Positions 11,041 through 23,035 of a stretch of DNA of 64,000 nt are shown piece by piece. The notes under the pieces are model-generated. The model did not search any database, was not told where the DNA came from, and saw only the letters and a program-made list of their open reading frames with translations. The stretch spans positions 682,001 through 746,000 of the forward strand of contig SRSI01000001.1 of assembly GCA_005656395.1 (NCBI GenBank), given 5' to 3'. The DNA is from Strongyloides papillosus. Its lineage: Eukaryota; Nematoda; Chromadorea; Rhabditida; Strongyloididae. The position numbers and the translations under genes were made by a program. The stretch's first letter is position 1. Every line of letters starts with the position of its first letter.

Positions 11041-11687
11041 TGTTACAAGATGAGGTAACAAAAGTAAATGATAACATAATTATTTGTATACTTATACTGT
11101 ATATAAATAGAAAAAGGTTGCAAAAATCCACCCATATGGCATTTTTCGAAATAATAACTTTCCCTCATTTAATTATTTCCCTTTGGAAAAAGAAATATCT
11201 TCCTTTAGAAGGGCGATAAGGATTATCCATTGACAAAAAAAATTAAGTCGCTTTATGGGGTAATAATTGCAATTATCAAGAATAATTACATAGAATTTGT
11301 TTAACAAGGTAGATATGTAAAAAAATGGAAGTGAAAGTAATTTTTAAAAATTCTTTAGTCCATTTCAAGAACAAAAAAACGAGAGTATGAAGAATGATAA
11401 GGGTAGGTAGAAGAGTTTCAAAGATAATAAATAGCTTTGTTTTAAAAAGCTAAGATGGATGTAGAGCATCAAGAGATGAATTTTTTTGGAACTATTTGCC
11501 ATATTTATTCGAGATCACAATATAGATAACATTGTTTCATGTTGTTTTCATACTTATATTAAAGAAAAAAGTGATTTTCTTTTTGAAAGTTCGGTGAATG
11601 TTTTGAAATAAAAAGAAATAGTGTCAAAAGACCTTTTCATCTTTGAGTGTATACAAAGTAAAAAAAATATTCCTTCTTATTATCAGT
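11041..11687. other. Noncoding AT-rich spacer upstream of the 7TM gene
   Basis: It holds the presumed promoter of the receptor gene. No conserved motif or ORF was recognised. Confidence 0.4.
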
Positions 11688-11691
11688 TTAA

Positions 11692-12878
11692 AGAGGCATA
11701 CCTACTTCTCCACTACCATAATTATACAGGTGGAGAAGTATGCTATATATATATACCTATTTCTCCACCATAGTATATCCCCATGAACAACTGATAAATC
11801 TAATCAGTATATTATTTTAAACGGTAATTAATTTCATAATTCAATGAGTTTTATTAAAAAAATATTAAAAATGTGGTATTAATTTCTGGTACATTACTCT
11901 TGTACTATAATAACATAAAGAAACTTCATATACTCTAAGTAAACATTGTCTTTATATGATTTATAATTTGCATTAAATGATTTGAAATGTATTAAATTGA
12001 AAGGATTTTTTTTAAATTAAATCATTTTGCTAGTAAATAGAGTAATAATTGTTATTCATTTGTTTCATAAATTTAATTTTGCATATCAAAAGTTTTCTTA
12101 TTAACAAAAATTAAATTTTTTATTTCACTTAAAAGTATTTTTCTCCATCAATTTTTTATCTTTTTATAATTCAATGGCATACTACTAAAAAATTTTTTTT
12201 TCATATTCTGACATTCTTCAAACTCTTAAAAAATCTAATAATTCGAAAAGATAAAGTCATAAGAAATTACCAAAAAATAAAATTAAAAAAATAAACTGAT
12301 TAGAGAATATTGCTATATATCTAATAGCTTTAATTTCTTATAATGTTACATATTGTTTGTAAAAAATCATATCTATTGTAATATATATAGGTATATTTTA
12401 ATAAATAAATGGTTTTAAGTTCACATCAGTTATAAAACATTAGAATACAATAGTATTATTTGAAGTAACTTGTATATAGGAGGAAAATGAAAAATCAAAT
12501 TAAACAGTAAATATTTTTTTTCAATAATTAACAGTTTAAAAATAGTTTTTTTTATACTTTTAACCATTTAATGCAAATTACTAAATTTTTATAAAAGAAT
12601 GTATTGTCATAATGTAATGAAAAACAAAATTGAGTAAATATTTTTAATCTTGAATTAACAGTAAGACATTATTGATGGGAATTTATTGCAATATAATATT
12701 AATATAAACTTCAACTTTCAATTTTTTAATATTTTTTTTATAAAATGTAATTGATTATTATTTATTAACATTCCCAATATTGTTTTTTAATAATTTAAAC
12801 GAAAAAAACAAGGAATTTTGTAGTTTAAATGATAATGTCACATAATGTCACTTCTTGTGGAGAAGTAGGACGCCCCCC
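11692..12878. mobile_element. TTAA-type MITE, copy 2
   Basis: It is flanked by TTAA at 11688-11691 and 12879-12882. The left end carries CCTACTTCTCCAC, and the right end the inverted GTGGAGAAGTAGG followed by CGCCCCCC. It matches copy 1 throughout and lacks the extra internal hairpin block. TTAA fits piggyBac; reading the duplication as TTA/TAA with G-rich ends would fit PIF/Harbinger. There is no coding capacity. Confidence 0.8.
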
Positions 12879-12882
12879 TTAA

Positions 12883-13246
12883 GAGTGCTAGAGGAGACAA
12901 AAAAATGTAGAAAGGTTATATATATAAAAGTATATATAAAAATAAATGAATTAGAAAGTATTACAATAAAATGAAGTAAAAATATAGAAAATATTACTAA
13001 TTGTTTTAAATCATGTATTGGAGTAATAAAAGTGTAAATAGGTGATGTATAAGAATAATTTTGTAAAATAAAATTGAAAATAAAGTATTAGATGAATATT
13101 GTATAGGTTATGTGTAATGATATAAATTGATATTGATTAAGGATGAATATATATGAAAGAATAATAATAAAAGATTATAAATTGTTTAAAAAAATAAGGG
13201 AATAAGAACTACTTGATCAGGGTAGCTTATGTTGTTAGAAGATTGT
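12883..13246. other. AT-rich region 3' of element B
   Basis: The 3' LTR of element B would be expected here on the minus strand, but no match to sequence at the other end was found. Nothing else was recognised. Confidence 0.3.
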
Positions 13247-15301
13247 TTAGAATTCAACTTTTATCTTGAATTTTTCGTGGTCTTCCTCTTCCACGGTTCT
13301 CGAGGGTTGGTTGGGGTTTTGAAGTTGTTGTAAGAGGTTGTTGGTGAAGTATAGTGTCGGATTATTTTGTACCGCGGTTGGCGCTATTTTTAGCTGCCGG
13401 CTAGTGCATCTTTCTGGTTTTCCAGTGTTTCGCATGTATTTTGTAACTGGTGTGATGAGGTAAGTATCTCCGTGAACATGTTCTATGATTTTATAAGGCC
13501 CTTTATATTGCATTTCATTTTTATGTGCAGTGGGGTCCTTTTTGTATACTAGTGTGTCATTGGGTATAATTGTTATTTCTTCTGTAGTAGTACTATTTTT
13601 TCTAAGACTATGTTTTATGAAAGCCAACAGTTCTCCGCGTCTAGAGATGCTGGTATTAACATAAGTTTCATTCATGAATTTGTCAGGTATTGATAACAAA
13701 TAGTCTTTTGGTTTTCCTTCTTGAGTGGTCGTGTTGGAGAAGTTGTGTGCGTATTGCAAGTTGTGAAGGATTTCGTTTAGAGGTTTTTCATCATAAATTC
13801 TAAGAGTTTCACGTATTGTTCTATTAAATCTTTCTATAATGCCGTTACTCTGATGATTATAGGCGGTTGTTAAATAGTGAGTGATTCCAAAAATATTGCA
13901 AAATGTTTCAAAGATATTTGATATAAAAGCGGGTCCGTTGTCTGTCTTGATTGTATGAGGAAAGCCAAGTATGTAGAATAAAGTTTTGAAGCAATTGACT
14001 GTTGAAAGAGCTCCCATGTTGGTTGTTAAAAATAAAGCTACAAACTTACTAAATTCGTCTATGATAACTAAAACATTGGATTTTTCATTTATAACTAAAT
14101 AATCAAGGCTTAACGTATGGAAAGGTGCTGAAGGAGTTGGTAATGCGGAATTGTTTACTTTTGCTTGCAAAGTTCCGTGAGATTTATTCTTTAAACATAT
14201 GTCACAGGATGTCCAAATACGTTTAACGTCGTTGTCTATTCCTGGCCAAGCAAATACTTCTTTAAATTTCTGGATACCTTTGTCAAATCCATTGTGATTG
14301 CCCAATAATAGGTGTTCATGCCATCTTCGTAATGTTAAAAATCTTAAATTCTGTGGCACAAAGTATCTGATACGTCCTCTCTGTACTATCTTTCCATCGG
14401 GATAGGCTTCCTTTTCAGTTGGCGATAAATATTTTGTGAAATTTGAAAGAATAAACGGTTGCTGTAGATAATTGGTTACTTCGGGGAAAACATCATGTAG
14501 TTCTTTGCTTTCTGAACTGGTGAGGGTAATGTTGAAAATAGAGCGGCATAAGTAATCTGCTACTAGGTTGTCTGTTCCTTTAATATATTTGATGTCTAGA
14601 TCAAATCCCATTATAAAATTCTTATATCTGTTTAGTATATTGGAGACGTCAGATTTTGTAAGTAGGCTGATAAGACTGTGTTGATCTGTTAAAACTGTTG
14701 TTCTTTTACCATATATGTATGGGGCAAATTGTTTGAGTGCAAATACAAGTCCTAACGCTTCTAGTTGAACAGGGGCATACATTGATTTTGCTTTCTTTAA
14801 TGTTCTGGATGCAAAGGCGATCGGTTTTGTGTCTTGAACAAGTGCTGCACCTAATCCTTGGTTTGATGCATCAGTAAGAATAGTATAAGGGATTTTGGGA
14901 TTCGGTGGAGACAGTGTGCAAGCTTTGACAATGGCGGTTTTTAACTTCTCAAAGGCTTCAGTGTGGGCTGTGGTCCATACAAAGCTGCCAATAGTGTCGT
15001 ATAAGATTGATGCCAGAGAGCTGTATGCCGGAATGTGCTTCCTGTAGTAATTTGCTGCTCCAAGGAAAGAACGTAATTCTTTTTCATTCTTAGGTATTTC
15101 TTTTTTCGCAAGTGCTTCGGTTTGCAATGGATTTGGTCGTACTCCTTCTTTAAAAATGATAAATCCAAGATATTCTAGTGATTTCTGAAAGAATAAACAT
15201 TTTGATAGTGAAAATCGTAATCCTAGTTTGTTGGCTTTTGTTAATGCTTTCTCAATATTCGTTAAGTGAAGAGTTGGTGCTGACGTTGTTGATGATGTTG
15301 A
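13247..15301 (-). pseudogene. Element B Pol remnant: RT thumb, RNase H, integrase
   Basis: The frame is open from 15301 to the stop at 13247. It begins abruptly just after where the YxDD motif should be: the first Pol-like sequence is the RT thumb, followed by the typical FLGAANYYRK connection. RNase H shows LTDASNQG, QLEAL, LTDQHS and VADYL. Integrase has an HHCC zinc region, Asp in LSLDYL, Asp in KTDNGP, Glu in IIERFN, and a GPYKI-type C-terminal module. Protease and most of RT are missing, so this copy cannot move by itself. The start overlaps the gag frame at 15262-15301, which marks the deletion junction. Confidence 0.85.
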
Positions 15302-16146
15302 TCACGAAAAGTAAAAAAGGATTGAAGCTTTCCAGTTTTTTGAATGCCAAATAATGGCTGATTAGGGTATAACCGTGTAAATCCGGCGATATAGGCTTGC
15401 GTAAATGCATGCCACTCAGCTTCATAATCGGGCTGAGTGACGTTTTTTCGCAATGTATCCTGAAGTCCATTAATAAATTGACGTCTACGTTCATTTCTTA
15501 GTGGTGTGTTGGCTGCCATCTCTAACGAATCCATCCTTATTCCATCGATACGGGATACGAAGTCATTGAATTTCTGAATGTAAGAGCCAATGGCAAAGTC
15601 TCCATGACGGGGAGGTTGTGCCATTGCTCCTAATCTTGCTCTATGACCATCATCTTCCATAAGTACTATTATTCCTTCCAGTGTTTCCAGTAATATTGCG
15701 TGAGCACCTCCGTTTCGGTTGAGAAATAAGTTGTAGTATGAGGTAATCATGCCTCTGTCTTTTCTTAGTAAAACTGGAAGATACGGCCCGGCAATACGGT
15801 CCAGTGCTGCGTAACGTATCGGGTTTTTTGCCAGTGATAAAAGGGCTTTCTCCATTGTTTTGACATATTTCTCTAATCCCGTTATGGTAAAATCACGTAA
15901 TAACGGTATGACCTTTCCAATTTCTTTTCTGAAAACATCGTCTAGCTTCTTTTCATGTGTTGGTATATCTAGATCAATATCAGCATTTGTCAATAGGGGT
16001 AAAGGGTATTGGATTTCAAATTTGATTATATCAATTCCATACTTGTCAATTAACAATTGAAGCTCTTTCAGTTGGTTCGGTGACCTTTTCTTGTTCGCTT
16101 TGAGGTAAATTTCGCGTTTCTTTTTGCTCTTGCTTCCATTTGATAG
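15262..16146 (-). pseudogene. Element B Gag remnant
   Basis: The frame is open from a TGA near 16147 to a TAA at 15262. The central and C-terminal part looks like a retrotransposon capsid, with a Phe-rich helix region and RRRQFINGLQDTLRKNV. No zinc knuckle follows: the ORF runs into a Gln/His-rich tail exactly where Pol thumb sequence begins in another frame, so nucleocapsid, protease and most RT were removed in one deletion. No clear ATG starts this frame. A second frame (ATG region near 16220, stop 16046) carries a basic stretch that may be the true N-terminus, displaced by a frameshift. Confidence 0.7.
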
Positions 16147-16279
16147 TCAGCAAGTTGTAAGTTGCTTTAAACGCCGAATTAGGCTCCACTTTCATAGTAC
16201 GCTTGAACAATTTCTTCATAATAAAACTAAAAGATGACCACAAAGCTAAGCAATATCGCGAAGACGAACGAATATACAA

Positions 16280-16976
16280 AAGTAAGAAATATTGTATCTG
16301 ATTATATCATTAAAACAAATGGGGTCTAACATGTGGAACCAAATTAAACAATAAAATTATAGCGTAATGAAACGAATAAAAACATGGCTTATAGCTATTA
16401 TAGTATCTGTGGGTATTTTTAATTCTCTATAGATGAAAAATTAGCAAAGGAGGTATGTGAATCGACCTTATGGTACCTCTTAAGGTATTAATGAATAGTA
16501 TTATATAGTTTATAAGTGACTAAATATATGTGCGATAAAAACTATTGACTACTAACCTTGTATTAAATCGTAGCAGATAGTATGAATTTTACATTCAGGA
16601 GCTAATCTACAGATAATTGTTTATGACAAAAGAAAGAAGTAAAGAAATAAAAATCGGTAGTACTTATAGTAAATGAAAAATGTAGTTGATATTTAAACAG
16701 AAATATTGTGCACTAGGGTATATAACTTCAATTGTTAAAGTTCTTAAGGTGATTATAAGATCGTAGAAGTCTCAAGAAAATAATATGTTTATGCATGAAT
16801 ATGTAGATGCTATGTCAACTATTCTTATCAGTTATACTTGTTGACCTAGGAATAATGTCTGCTATTTAGAGATTGTAACTTTATTAATGTTAGTATATTA
16901 GAAGGTATATGAATTTACTCATTCAGGGACTTACTAATAGATAAATGGTGTAGCGAAGGTCCAGAGCTCGATGAAA
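16280..16976 (-). other. Element B leader
   Basis: Noncoding sequence between gag and the primer-binding-like site. No ORF or structured element was recognised. Confidence 0.4.
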
Positions 16977-16993
16977 GTCGAGTGGAACCTCCA
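16977..16993 (-). promoter_or_regulatory. Primer-binding site of element B
   Basis: On the minus strand TGGAGGTTCCACTCGAC directly follows TTACA, a plausible LTR end. The same AGGTTCCAC core follows the D LTR and occurs at the G leader start. TGG is the expected complement of tRNA CCA. The tRNA was not identified. Confidence 0.55.
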
Positions 16994-17224
16994 TGTAATG
17001 TGTTAGTATATTTTATTAACGCATTATTACCAAAAACAACTTAATAAAAGGGTAAAAATAAATGCTTTATAAATTATTTTTTTGTGGTCTTGGCCACATC
17101 TTGGTTTCTTATTCTTGCTCTTCTATCTTTATTTTGATATGCTATCATTCCTTGATAACATCGAGACGTGAAGGCAAGGAATAATGCAATTAAACGTTTC
17201 AAAAGTATAATTTTTTGTAACTGT

Positions 17225-17830
17225 TTTTAATGAACATATATGTCCATTAATTCCAAGTATCTCTTTTTCAAGAGACAAAATTTTTAAAATATTGATAATA
17301 TTAAAGTTAGATTTAATTTAGGAATAAATTTTACACGCAACAAATTAAAGCCATGTTATTTTGACGTATTACTGATTGAAGCGATTGATGGTTGATTACG
17401 TAAAGTAATATATATAATAATATTTAATTAAAATAAAAACTGTTTAAACTTATTATTGTATGCAGCTTATATAGTATTATGGGTAATCAAAATAAGATAG
17501 ATTAAATGTCAAAGATTTCCAATTTGCGCTTTGTTCATCTTGTTAGATCTACAAATTTATGTTTATTAGATAAGATTGTTTTGGAAATTATAATTAATGT
17601 TATTTATTTATCCTATATATCTAATATTATTTCGTTAAGATTATGTAGATAAATTTGAAAATTGTTAAAATTAATAATTTAAATAATTAATAATCTAATG
17701 CATTGTACATGGATTTTCTTATACAGACATGCATAAAATAATCGTAAGATGACAGAAATTATTTTTGTTAATTTTCTAAAGTGGAAAATACACATAATAA
17801 AAAAATCTGATATTTAAAGTAAAGAATTGA
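17225..17830 (+). repeat. Dispersed repeat, copy a
   Basis: It starts with a block containing CCATTAATTCCAAGTATCTC, then aagttagatttaatttagga, then a Leu/Ile-poor AT region and gcataaaataatcgtaa. The same blocks occur in the same order at 25755-26570, and the first block recurs inverted at 30339-30392. No ORF. It may be an end region of a DNA transposon. Confidence 0.6.
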
Positions 17831-18599
17831 AAAAAAAGTTTAATTATAATAAAAAATAACAGAAAAAGGAATACTAGCAATAACAATAATTTTATTTACA
17901 AAAAATATCAAATAAAAGTGTGTGATCTTTAAGGGATATAGTAAAAAAACGAAAGATGAAGTTTATTGTTAATCTTTATTAAATATACGTATAAAAGTTA
18001 CAATAAATAGGTAACCATTAATTATTAGCATATCCAAGACATCTTTTGAAAATCTATTGTTTTTTATCAGTTGAAGTATCTGCACAGAAAATTTTTTTTA
18101 TCATTTTTTAAACAAAAAGAACAAATTTGTCAAATAGCACTCAGGAAAGACAAAGGAATGCGTTTTTTGAAAATAGTATAGTATTTAATTTTTTGATCTT
18201 AGAAAAATGCATATTTTGCAGTTCAGACAAAAATGTTTTTTCTGATTTTACGTGTTTAATTTTAAAAATTACATTATGAAATCTTCAAATTTTATTATAA
18301 TTTTTAGAAGATTAGAAATAATTTAATAAAGTTTGAATCTCTTAAAAACACAGAAAATTTTTTTGTCATATTAAAAAAAAATAATAAATATGTCAAATAG
18401 CATTAATGAAAGACAAAGGAATACATTTTTTTAAAAATTTTAATGTATGTATAAATTTTTTTATTTATCTAAGATATTTTTGTATGTGCTTTTGCACTTT
18501 TTTTATTAAAAACATATACACATTATCAACTTTAAAATTCATATTTTTACTAATTTTTGTCACAGACATTTAAAAAATGATATCAATTTCGACAAAAAA
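17831..18599. other. AT-rich noncoding region
   Basis: There are short internal similarities (caaatagcac/caaatagcatt with agacaaaggaat near 18133 and 18393), which suggest an old local duplication. No gene was recognised. Confidence 0.35.
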
Positions 18600-19622
18600 A
18601 TTTTTCTGTGAAAGGAAGAATTGTTAAGACGATCCCATAGCCATTCTTTACTAGGACAACATTTTGGTTTCGATAAACTAGGAGATAAATTTTGTCTTAT
18701 ATTCTACTGGGCTAAGATGCTTGAAGACATGAAGTGAATTTGGCAAGACTGCGAGATATGTTGGAAAGTAAAACACCAAACTACTAACCTTGCAGCTACC
18801 ACTACTAAAACAATCCCTAAACCTGACGGTCTTTGGGAAAACTTCAAATGTCGATTATATACAGCTTGATGATAATCTTTACGTGTAAGTAATAATAGAT
18901 AAATATAGTCGTTTTGTGTATACTGCTGTTACCAAACGACAAGATCAAAGTACTACACTTTTACAATTAATGAAATGCTTTTATACTTTTGGATTCCCAA
19001 AAGTATTACGTACAGATGGAGGATCTGGCTTTATTGGTAATAAAGTTTCAGATTACCATAAATCTGTTAATGTTACACATTATGTTTCATCGCCACATAA
19101 CCATAATTCAAATACTTTCGCTGAACGATTCAATTGTACGATTCGCGAAGCCATTGAGCAAAATTTGACTTATCATATATCGATGCTGTATACGCTTTAG
19201 CATATGCTTATAATCGCTCAAAGCATACTTCGACAGGTTACCCACCTTGTTATTTCATTCTCAATACCGCTGATAAATTTTCAGATGAGATTTCAGTTAA
19301 TTCATTACTTAGTGGTTTGAAAGATTTTATACAATTCGGTCGCACCGAATTTAGTGAATCAAAGCCTAAGAGAAAAGGAAAAGTTCTTTCGCCAGGCATG
19401 TTTGTAATGAGACGTGTATTACATAAAAAGTTAAATCACACATTACACAAAAATCGAAATATATTTGAAGGTCCTTATAAAATAATTAAGCATTTACATG
19501 CGGACACATATATCATACAAAAATGTTCTCGTACTGGTAGACTTACTGGTAGAGAAGAAAAAGTTACCACTGATAGATTGAAAATCATTCCTTCACTATC
19601 TACAACTCCTGATAACACATAA
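18600..19622 (+). pseudogene. Element C integrase remnant (Ty3/gypsy)
   Basis: Translation across frames gives a decayed integrase. It has a broken zinc domain, a first Asp region near 18860, RTDGGSGF with the second Asp, AERFNC with the Glu, and a C-terminal GPYKII module ending at TAA 19620-19622. Two longer open stretches (18916-19200, 19317-19622) are separated by stops. It resembles element B in the GPYKI tail and in the residues after ERFN. Upstream RT and RNase H are not visible. Confidence 0.75.
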
Positions 19623-19852
19623 TCTCACATATTATATAATGTATTTTTGTGCATTATGCGCATACAAAAGTTGACGTCGTTAGAAAACTTTCTTCTTGAC
19701 ATTGTCACTATTATCCACATATGAAATGGATACACATGCAATTGATAAATGCATTAATCAAAGTAAACGATTTGTTATAAATTTAAATTTTCAAAAAAAA
19801 TGATACTTGTTACCTCAATTTGTTGTATTTATACTCTTTTTCGACTAGACGT

Positions 19853-19865
19853 CTGAAAAGGGGAG
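19853..19865 (+). promoter_or_regulatory. Polypurine tract of element C
   Basis: The run gaaaaggggagga lies about 230 bp after the integrase stop in otherwise purine-poor sequence, as expected just before a 3' LTR. The LTR itself could not be paired. Confidence 0.45.
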
Positions 19866-20597
19866 GACATACACGCAATTTTGCAACAAATGACGCACTT
19901 TTAATTAATAAAAGTAAAAAAAAAATATTTTTGCATATGTATCAGACATATACAAAACCTAATCTAACTAAAGATAAAATAATCAATCATTCAATATACG
20001 AAAATTCAACAAATATTGCAACATTTTAAGTTGTTAAAACAACTAAATAAAAAGTATCTTTTATAACGTACTTAATATAGATAAATTTATCAACCATAAA
20101 GAATATGAAAAATGTCTAAGACGTTAGTATTAATATATTTACAACAAAAGTCAATATACTTTCTATTATCCAACTCTAGAAATATCAGATCAAAACAACT
20201 AAGAAAAAAAAACATTACATATGTACTAAGAGGATTATCAAAAACAGCTTTATATTGAATAAAATATTAACTATAAACTGAACCATAAAAAATCAAAAAA
20301 CAATGAATATAACCACTTGGAATTTTTATTAATGATCAATACTCTTATAAGAAACATCCTGACAAAACAATATTTAATTATTATCCATGCTAAACTTGGA
20401 AGAAAACAATATGCTACCAAACATTAAACGAAATATTATAAGATTTATTCACATAAGCTAAACAAGCGTCGATGTAAGAAAAAGACAATCGAAGAAAAGA
20501 GAGAAAACAATTCTAAGACCTCTATCAGATAAAATAAATTTATAATACCACGATCAAGTTTAAATGTCAAGCAGTGAGGATAAGCAAACCAATTTGA
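19866..20597. other. Possible element C 3' LTR and the element G/C junction
   Basis: No ORF of note. It should include the 3' LTR of C (plus strand) and the 3' end of G (minus strand), but neither LTR has a partner in the window. Confidence 0.3.
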
Positions 20598-21110
20598 TAT
20601 AAGACAAATACATTCCTCGATAGCTACGAAGTAGCTGAAAAGGAGATGTAACGCTCCCAGTAGGCGTTATTCAAAAAAGATATAAATACCAAGATGTATT
20701 TATTCAAAATGTCATAATTAAAGATAGAATAGATTGTAATAAATTATATTAATAAAAGGTTTATTTTATATTTTCACTTCATACTATCACCCGAAGATAG
20801 CACCTCGTTAAAAAAGCTTATAGAAGATCCAACTGACTTATGCTCTCAATGCATACCGACTAATGGAACAACTAGTAACAAGAAGAAGGAATTACTCCTC
20901 TTTGCTCTTGGATTATTTGCATCTATTGCTATCAAACTTTTATCCATGACAACTTATGGAAAGAAAATCTTGGAGTGGCTTTGCAAGATTGAGGAGTATT
21001 TTCCAGATACTGAAATCTCAGATCTTTTGAGATCAGCTACCGCTGCTGCAACTACCACTGCCGATACCACTACTACTAATGGTGATGATAAGGAATTCAT
21101 GGATGTATAA
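20598..21110 (+). pseudogene. Element G convergent membrane-type ORF, split by a solo LTR
   Basis: Coding sequence at 20598-20642 (15 codons after a TGA) resumes in phase at 20823-21110 once the intervening LTR and one copy of the target site are disregarded. The C-terminal part has a Cys pair, a hydrophobic segment (LLLFALGLFASIAIKLL), a charged helix and a Thr/Ala-rich tail, ending at TAA 21108-21110. The order EDP-xx-x-C, hydrophobic helix, LS-x-GK/GR helix is shared with the ORF at 44984-45307. Both lie 3' of the acidic ORF of their element and on the opposite strand. No ATG is in frame upstream, so a first exon may exist. Function unknown; a small membrane protein is the simplest reading. 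Confidence 0.55.
20647..20822 (+). mobile_element. Solo LTR (TGTAACGC family), copy 1
   Basis: This 176-bp unit begins TGTAACGC and ends GCTTATA. It matches 40831-41003 across its length, including tttattcaaaatgtcataat and ctatcacccga. It is flanked by GAGA and GAAG, a diverged target duplication at best. It has inserted inside the membrane-type ORF of element G. Confidence 0.75.
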
Positions 21111-21896
21111 GATTTTCTTTTTCTACTTTATTATGTGTATTGTTGTTATTTTGACATATCACCATTTTCTTTTTTTTGTTTTGTTTCCTTATTACTTTTT
21201 AAATAAATTCAATCATTTTGGATCGACTTTTCTTCCCTTTATTGGTTGTAGTTTTGTGCATGGCCTGGGGCACGTATAAGTAACATATACATATGTATAC
21301 ATATATATATGTATATAAATCGATTTATAGCGGCGAATGGGATTTTTCCTGATAGAGTGAATTCTTTTATATGAGTGACAACTCTTATGTTATAAGGGCT
21401 GAACATTCAACAAGAAATATATGTATTTTAAAATAAGATTTTTGACAAAAAATATGTAATTTATATCGAAACGTTTAGTGAGCGATATATAATTTGTAAT
21501 GAGACATGAAATGAGGAATAATACTTTTCAACGATATATTTAATAAAGAATAATATTTTACAATGAAATATCTAATGAAACAAATGGTATTATGTGGGAT
21601 TATAACAACACATACCATGGATTATTTTATAAAAGACTTCTCTCTTATACTATGTGGAGAGAATTTAAACATTGTTTAATACATGAATTAATTACAATAA
21701 ATTTTATTAAAAGCATAAGTTGTGAGATTAGATGATATAAAAGCAATAGATGAAAAAGTAAAAAAATGATATTAATAAAATCTATAAGACATAATGTTTA
21801 TAAAGCAAAACAAGTTAGAAATAATTGCATAGATAAAAGTTTAGCGTCAAATTGAAAAATCTTCTTTTTCTTATTTAGTTTCCAAAAAGAATCTCT
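21111..21896. other. Element G spacer between convergent ORFs
   Basis: AT-rich, with a TATACATATGTATA-type palindromic patch around 21284-21320. The basic coiled-coil ORF found at this place in element E is absent here. Confidence 0.4.
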
Positions 21897-22463
21897 TTAG
21901 TAGGAAAATCGCCAGAAGCTTGATAAATCCTCGAATTTGATTGTAAGTTTTCCTGTGATTAAAAAGATGTTAAAGCAGTGTCTCCATGCATAGTCTGCTA
22001 CCACCTCTACATTTTCCCATTGTCTTTCCTGTACTATCTGGCGAACTGCTAATTCCGATCGTTGGTTTGGCTCTTCTTCCAATCTTAATTTCAAATCTTT
22101 TGCTATAGGGTTTTCTTGAAGTAGCGCCGTGTAATGATTTGGATTTTCAACCTCCCTCTTAATTAGAACGTATATTCCGGTGACTCCATATTCGTCCTCT
22201 TCAATTCTTCTGGTAAATCTGTCAGGGTAATAGCCCATATGATAGAAACAGATTTTATTTTCGGCATCATATTCTCCTCTCGTTGCAAAGTCAGGGATAT
22301 ATCCATTTTCCCCTTCATCATCAGTGTCAGAATTTTCGTTTTCCTCCATTTCGATGATATTCCCTTCTTCCCTGATTGGGTTTCTTTCATCATCATCATC
22401 GATGATGTTTGGATTTTCGATCGATTCTCCTGCTCTTTCTTGTGGGTTATTGTAGTTCTCCAT
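21897..22463 (-). CDS. Element G acidic accessory protein
   Basis: A 188-residue ORF from ATG at 22463. The N-terminal 70 residues are extremely acidic and include PNIIDDDD, which resembles a SUMO-interaction motif (hydrophobic patch followed by acids). A folded-looking C-terminal part begins with KICFYHMGYYPDRF and VTG. The ORF at 42753-43487 in element E has the same plan: acidic start, PIVIDDSD, LCLYHRGYYPRR, VTG, and a matching C-terminal tail. It follows the integrase remnant by about 570 bp, nearly the spacing seen in E. It is not a known env or retroviral accessory family that I recognise. Intact here although gag and pol of this copy are deleted. Confidence 0.65.
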   Translation of the reverse strand: MENYNNPQERAGESIENPNIIDDDDERNPIREEGNIIEMEENENSDTDDEGENGYIPDFATRGEYDAENKICFYHMGYYPDRFTRRIEEDEYGVTGIYVLIKREVENPNHYTALLQENPIAKDLKLRLEEEPNQRSELAVRQIVQERQWENVEVVADYAWRHCFNIFLITGKLTIKFEDLSSFWRFSY

Positions 22464-23035
22464 TTTTAGTTTAATATTTGATGAATAGTCAGAAATATTT
22501 AGAATAGTGGTATTTTCTTTATAGTTTGTATTTGTAGTTTGGTTTTCATTGATACCAATCTAATTATCCTTTGGGAAGGCTGACTACTTTTATCATGTGC
22601 CATGTAGAGAATGTAATACAATAGAGGATAATAGGGGATAAAAACACAGATACAATGTATTATTGGGTACAAATATTATATTTATTGAGGGGGGTCGTGT
22701 TATGAGAATAAATTTTTCTTTAGTCTCTTTAATAACTGGGATAATTTTGACAATTTTATTAAGATAGGGAAGGAATTCACTAGGGGACTGTCAATATATA
22801 GTTATATAGATTTTAAAGGAAAAAATATAAATAATTTTTTAAAAGAAATTAGAAATATAAGCAATACTTATGAATTTCGAGACAAATTCTTAAATTATTG
22901 GAGGTTTAATGTGAAGGTCACAATAGATTGATATAGTATGAGGTAATAATTTGAAAATGCATAATAAAAATTATTAATAATGAACACAATGTTAACAAAA
23001 ATATCAATTTTCGTCGAAACTTATCTGGGAGATTT
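22464..23035 (-). other. Spacer between integrase remnant and acidic ORF of element G
   Basis: Noncoding; it corresponds in position and length to 42171-42752 in element E. It may hold a promoter for the acidic ORF. Confidence 0.4.

Noticed and set aside
15860..16060. Plus-strand ORF over element B gag
   Set aside because: Mirror of the supported minus-strand Gag frame.
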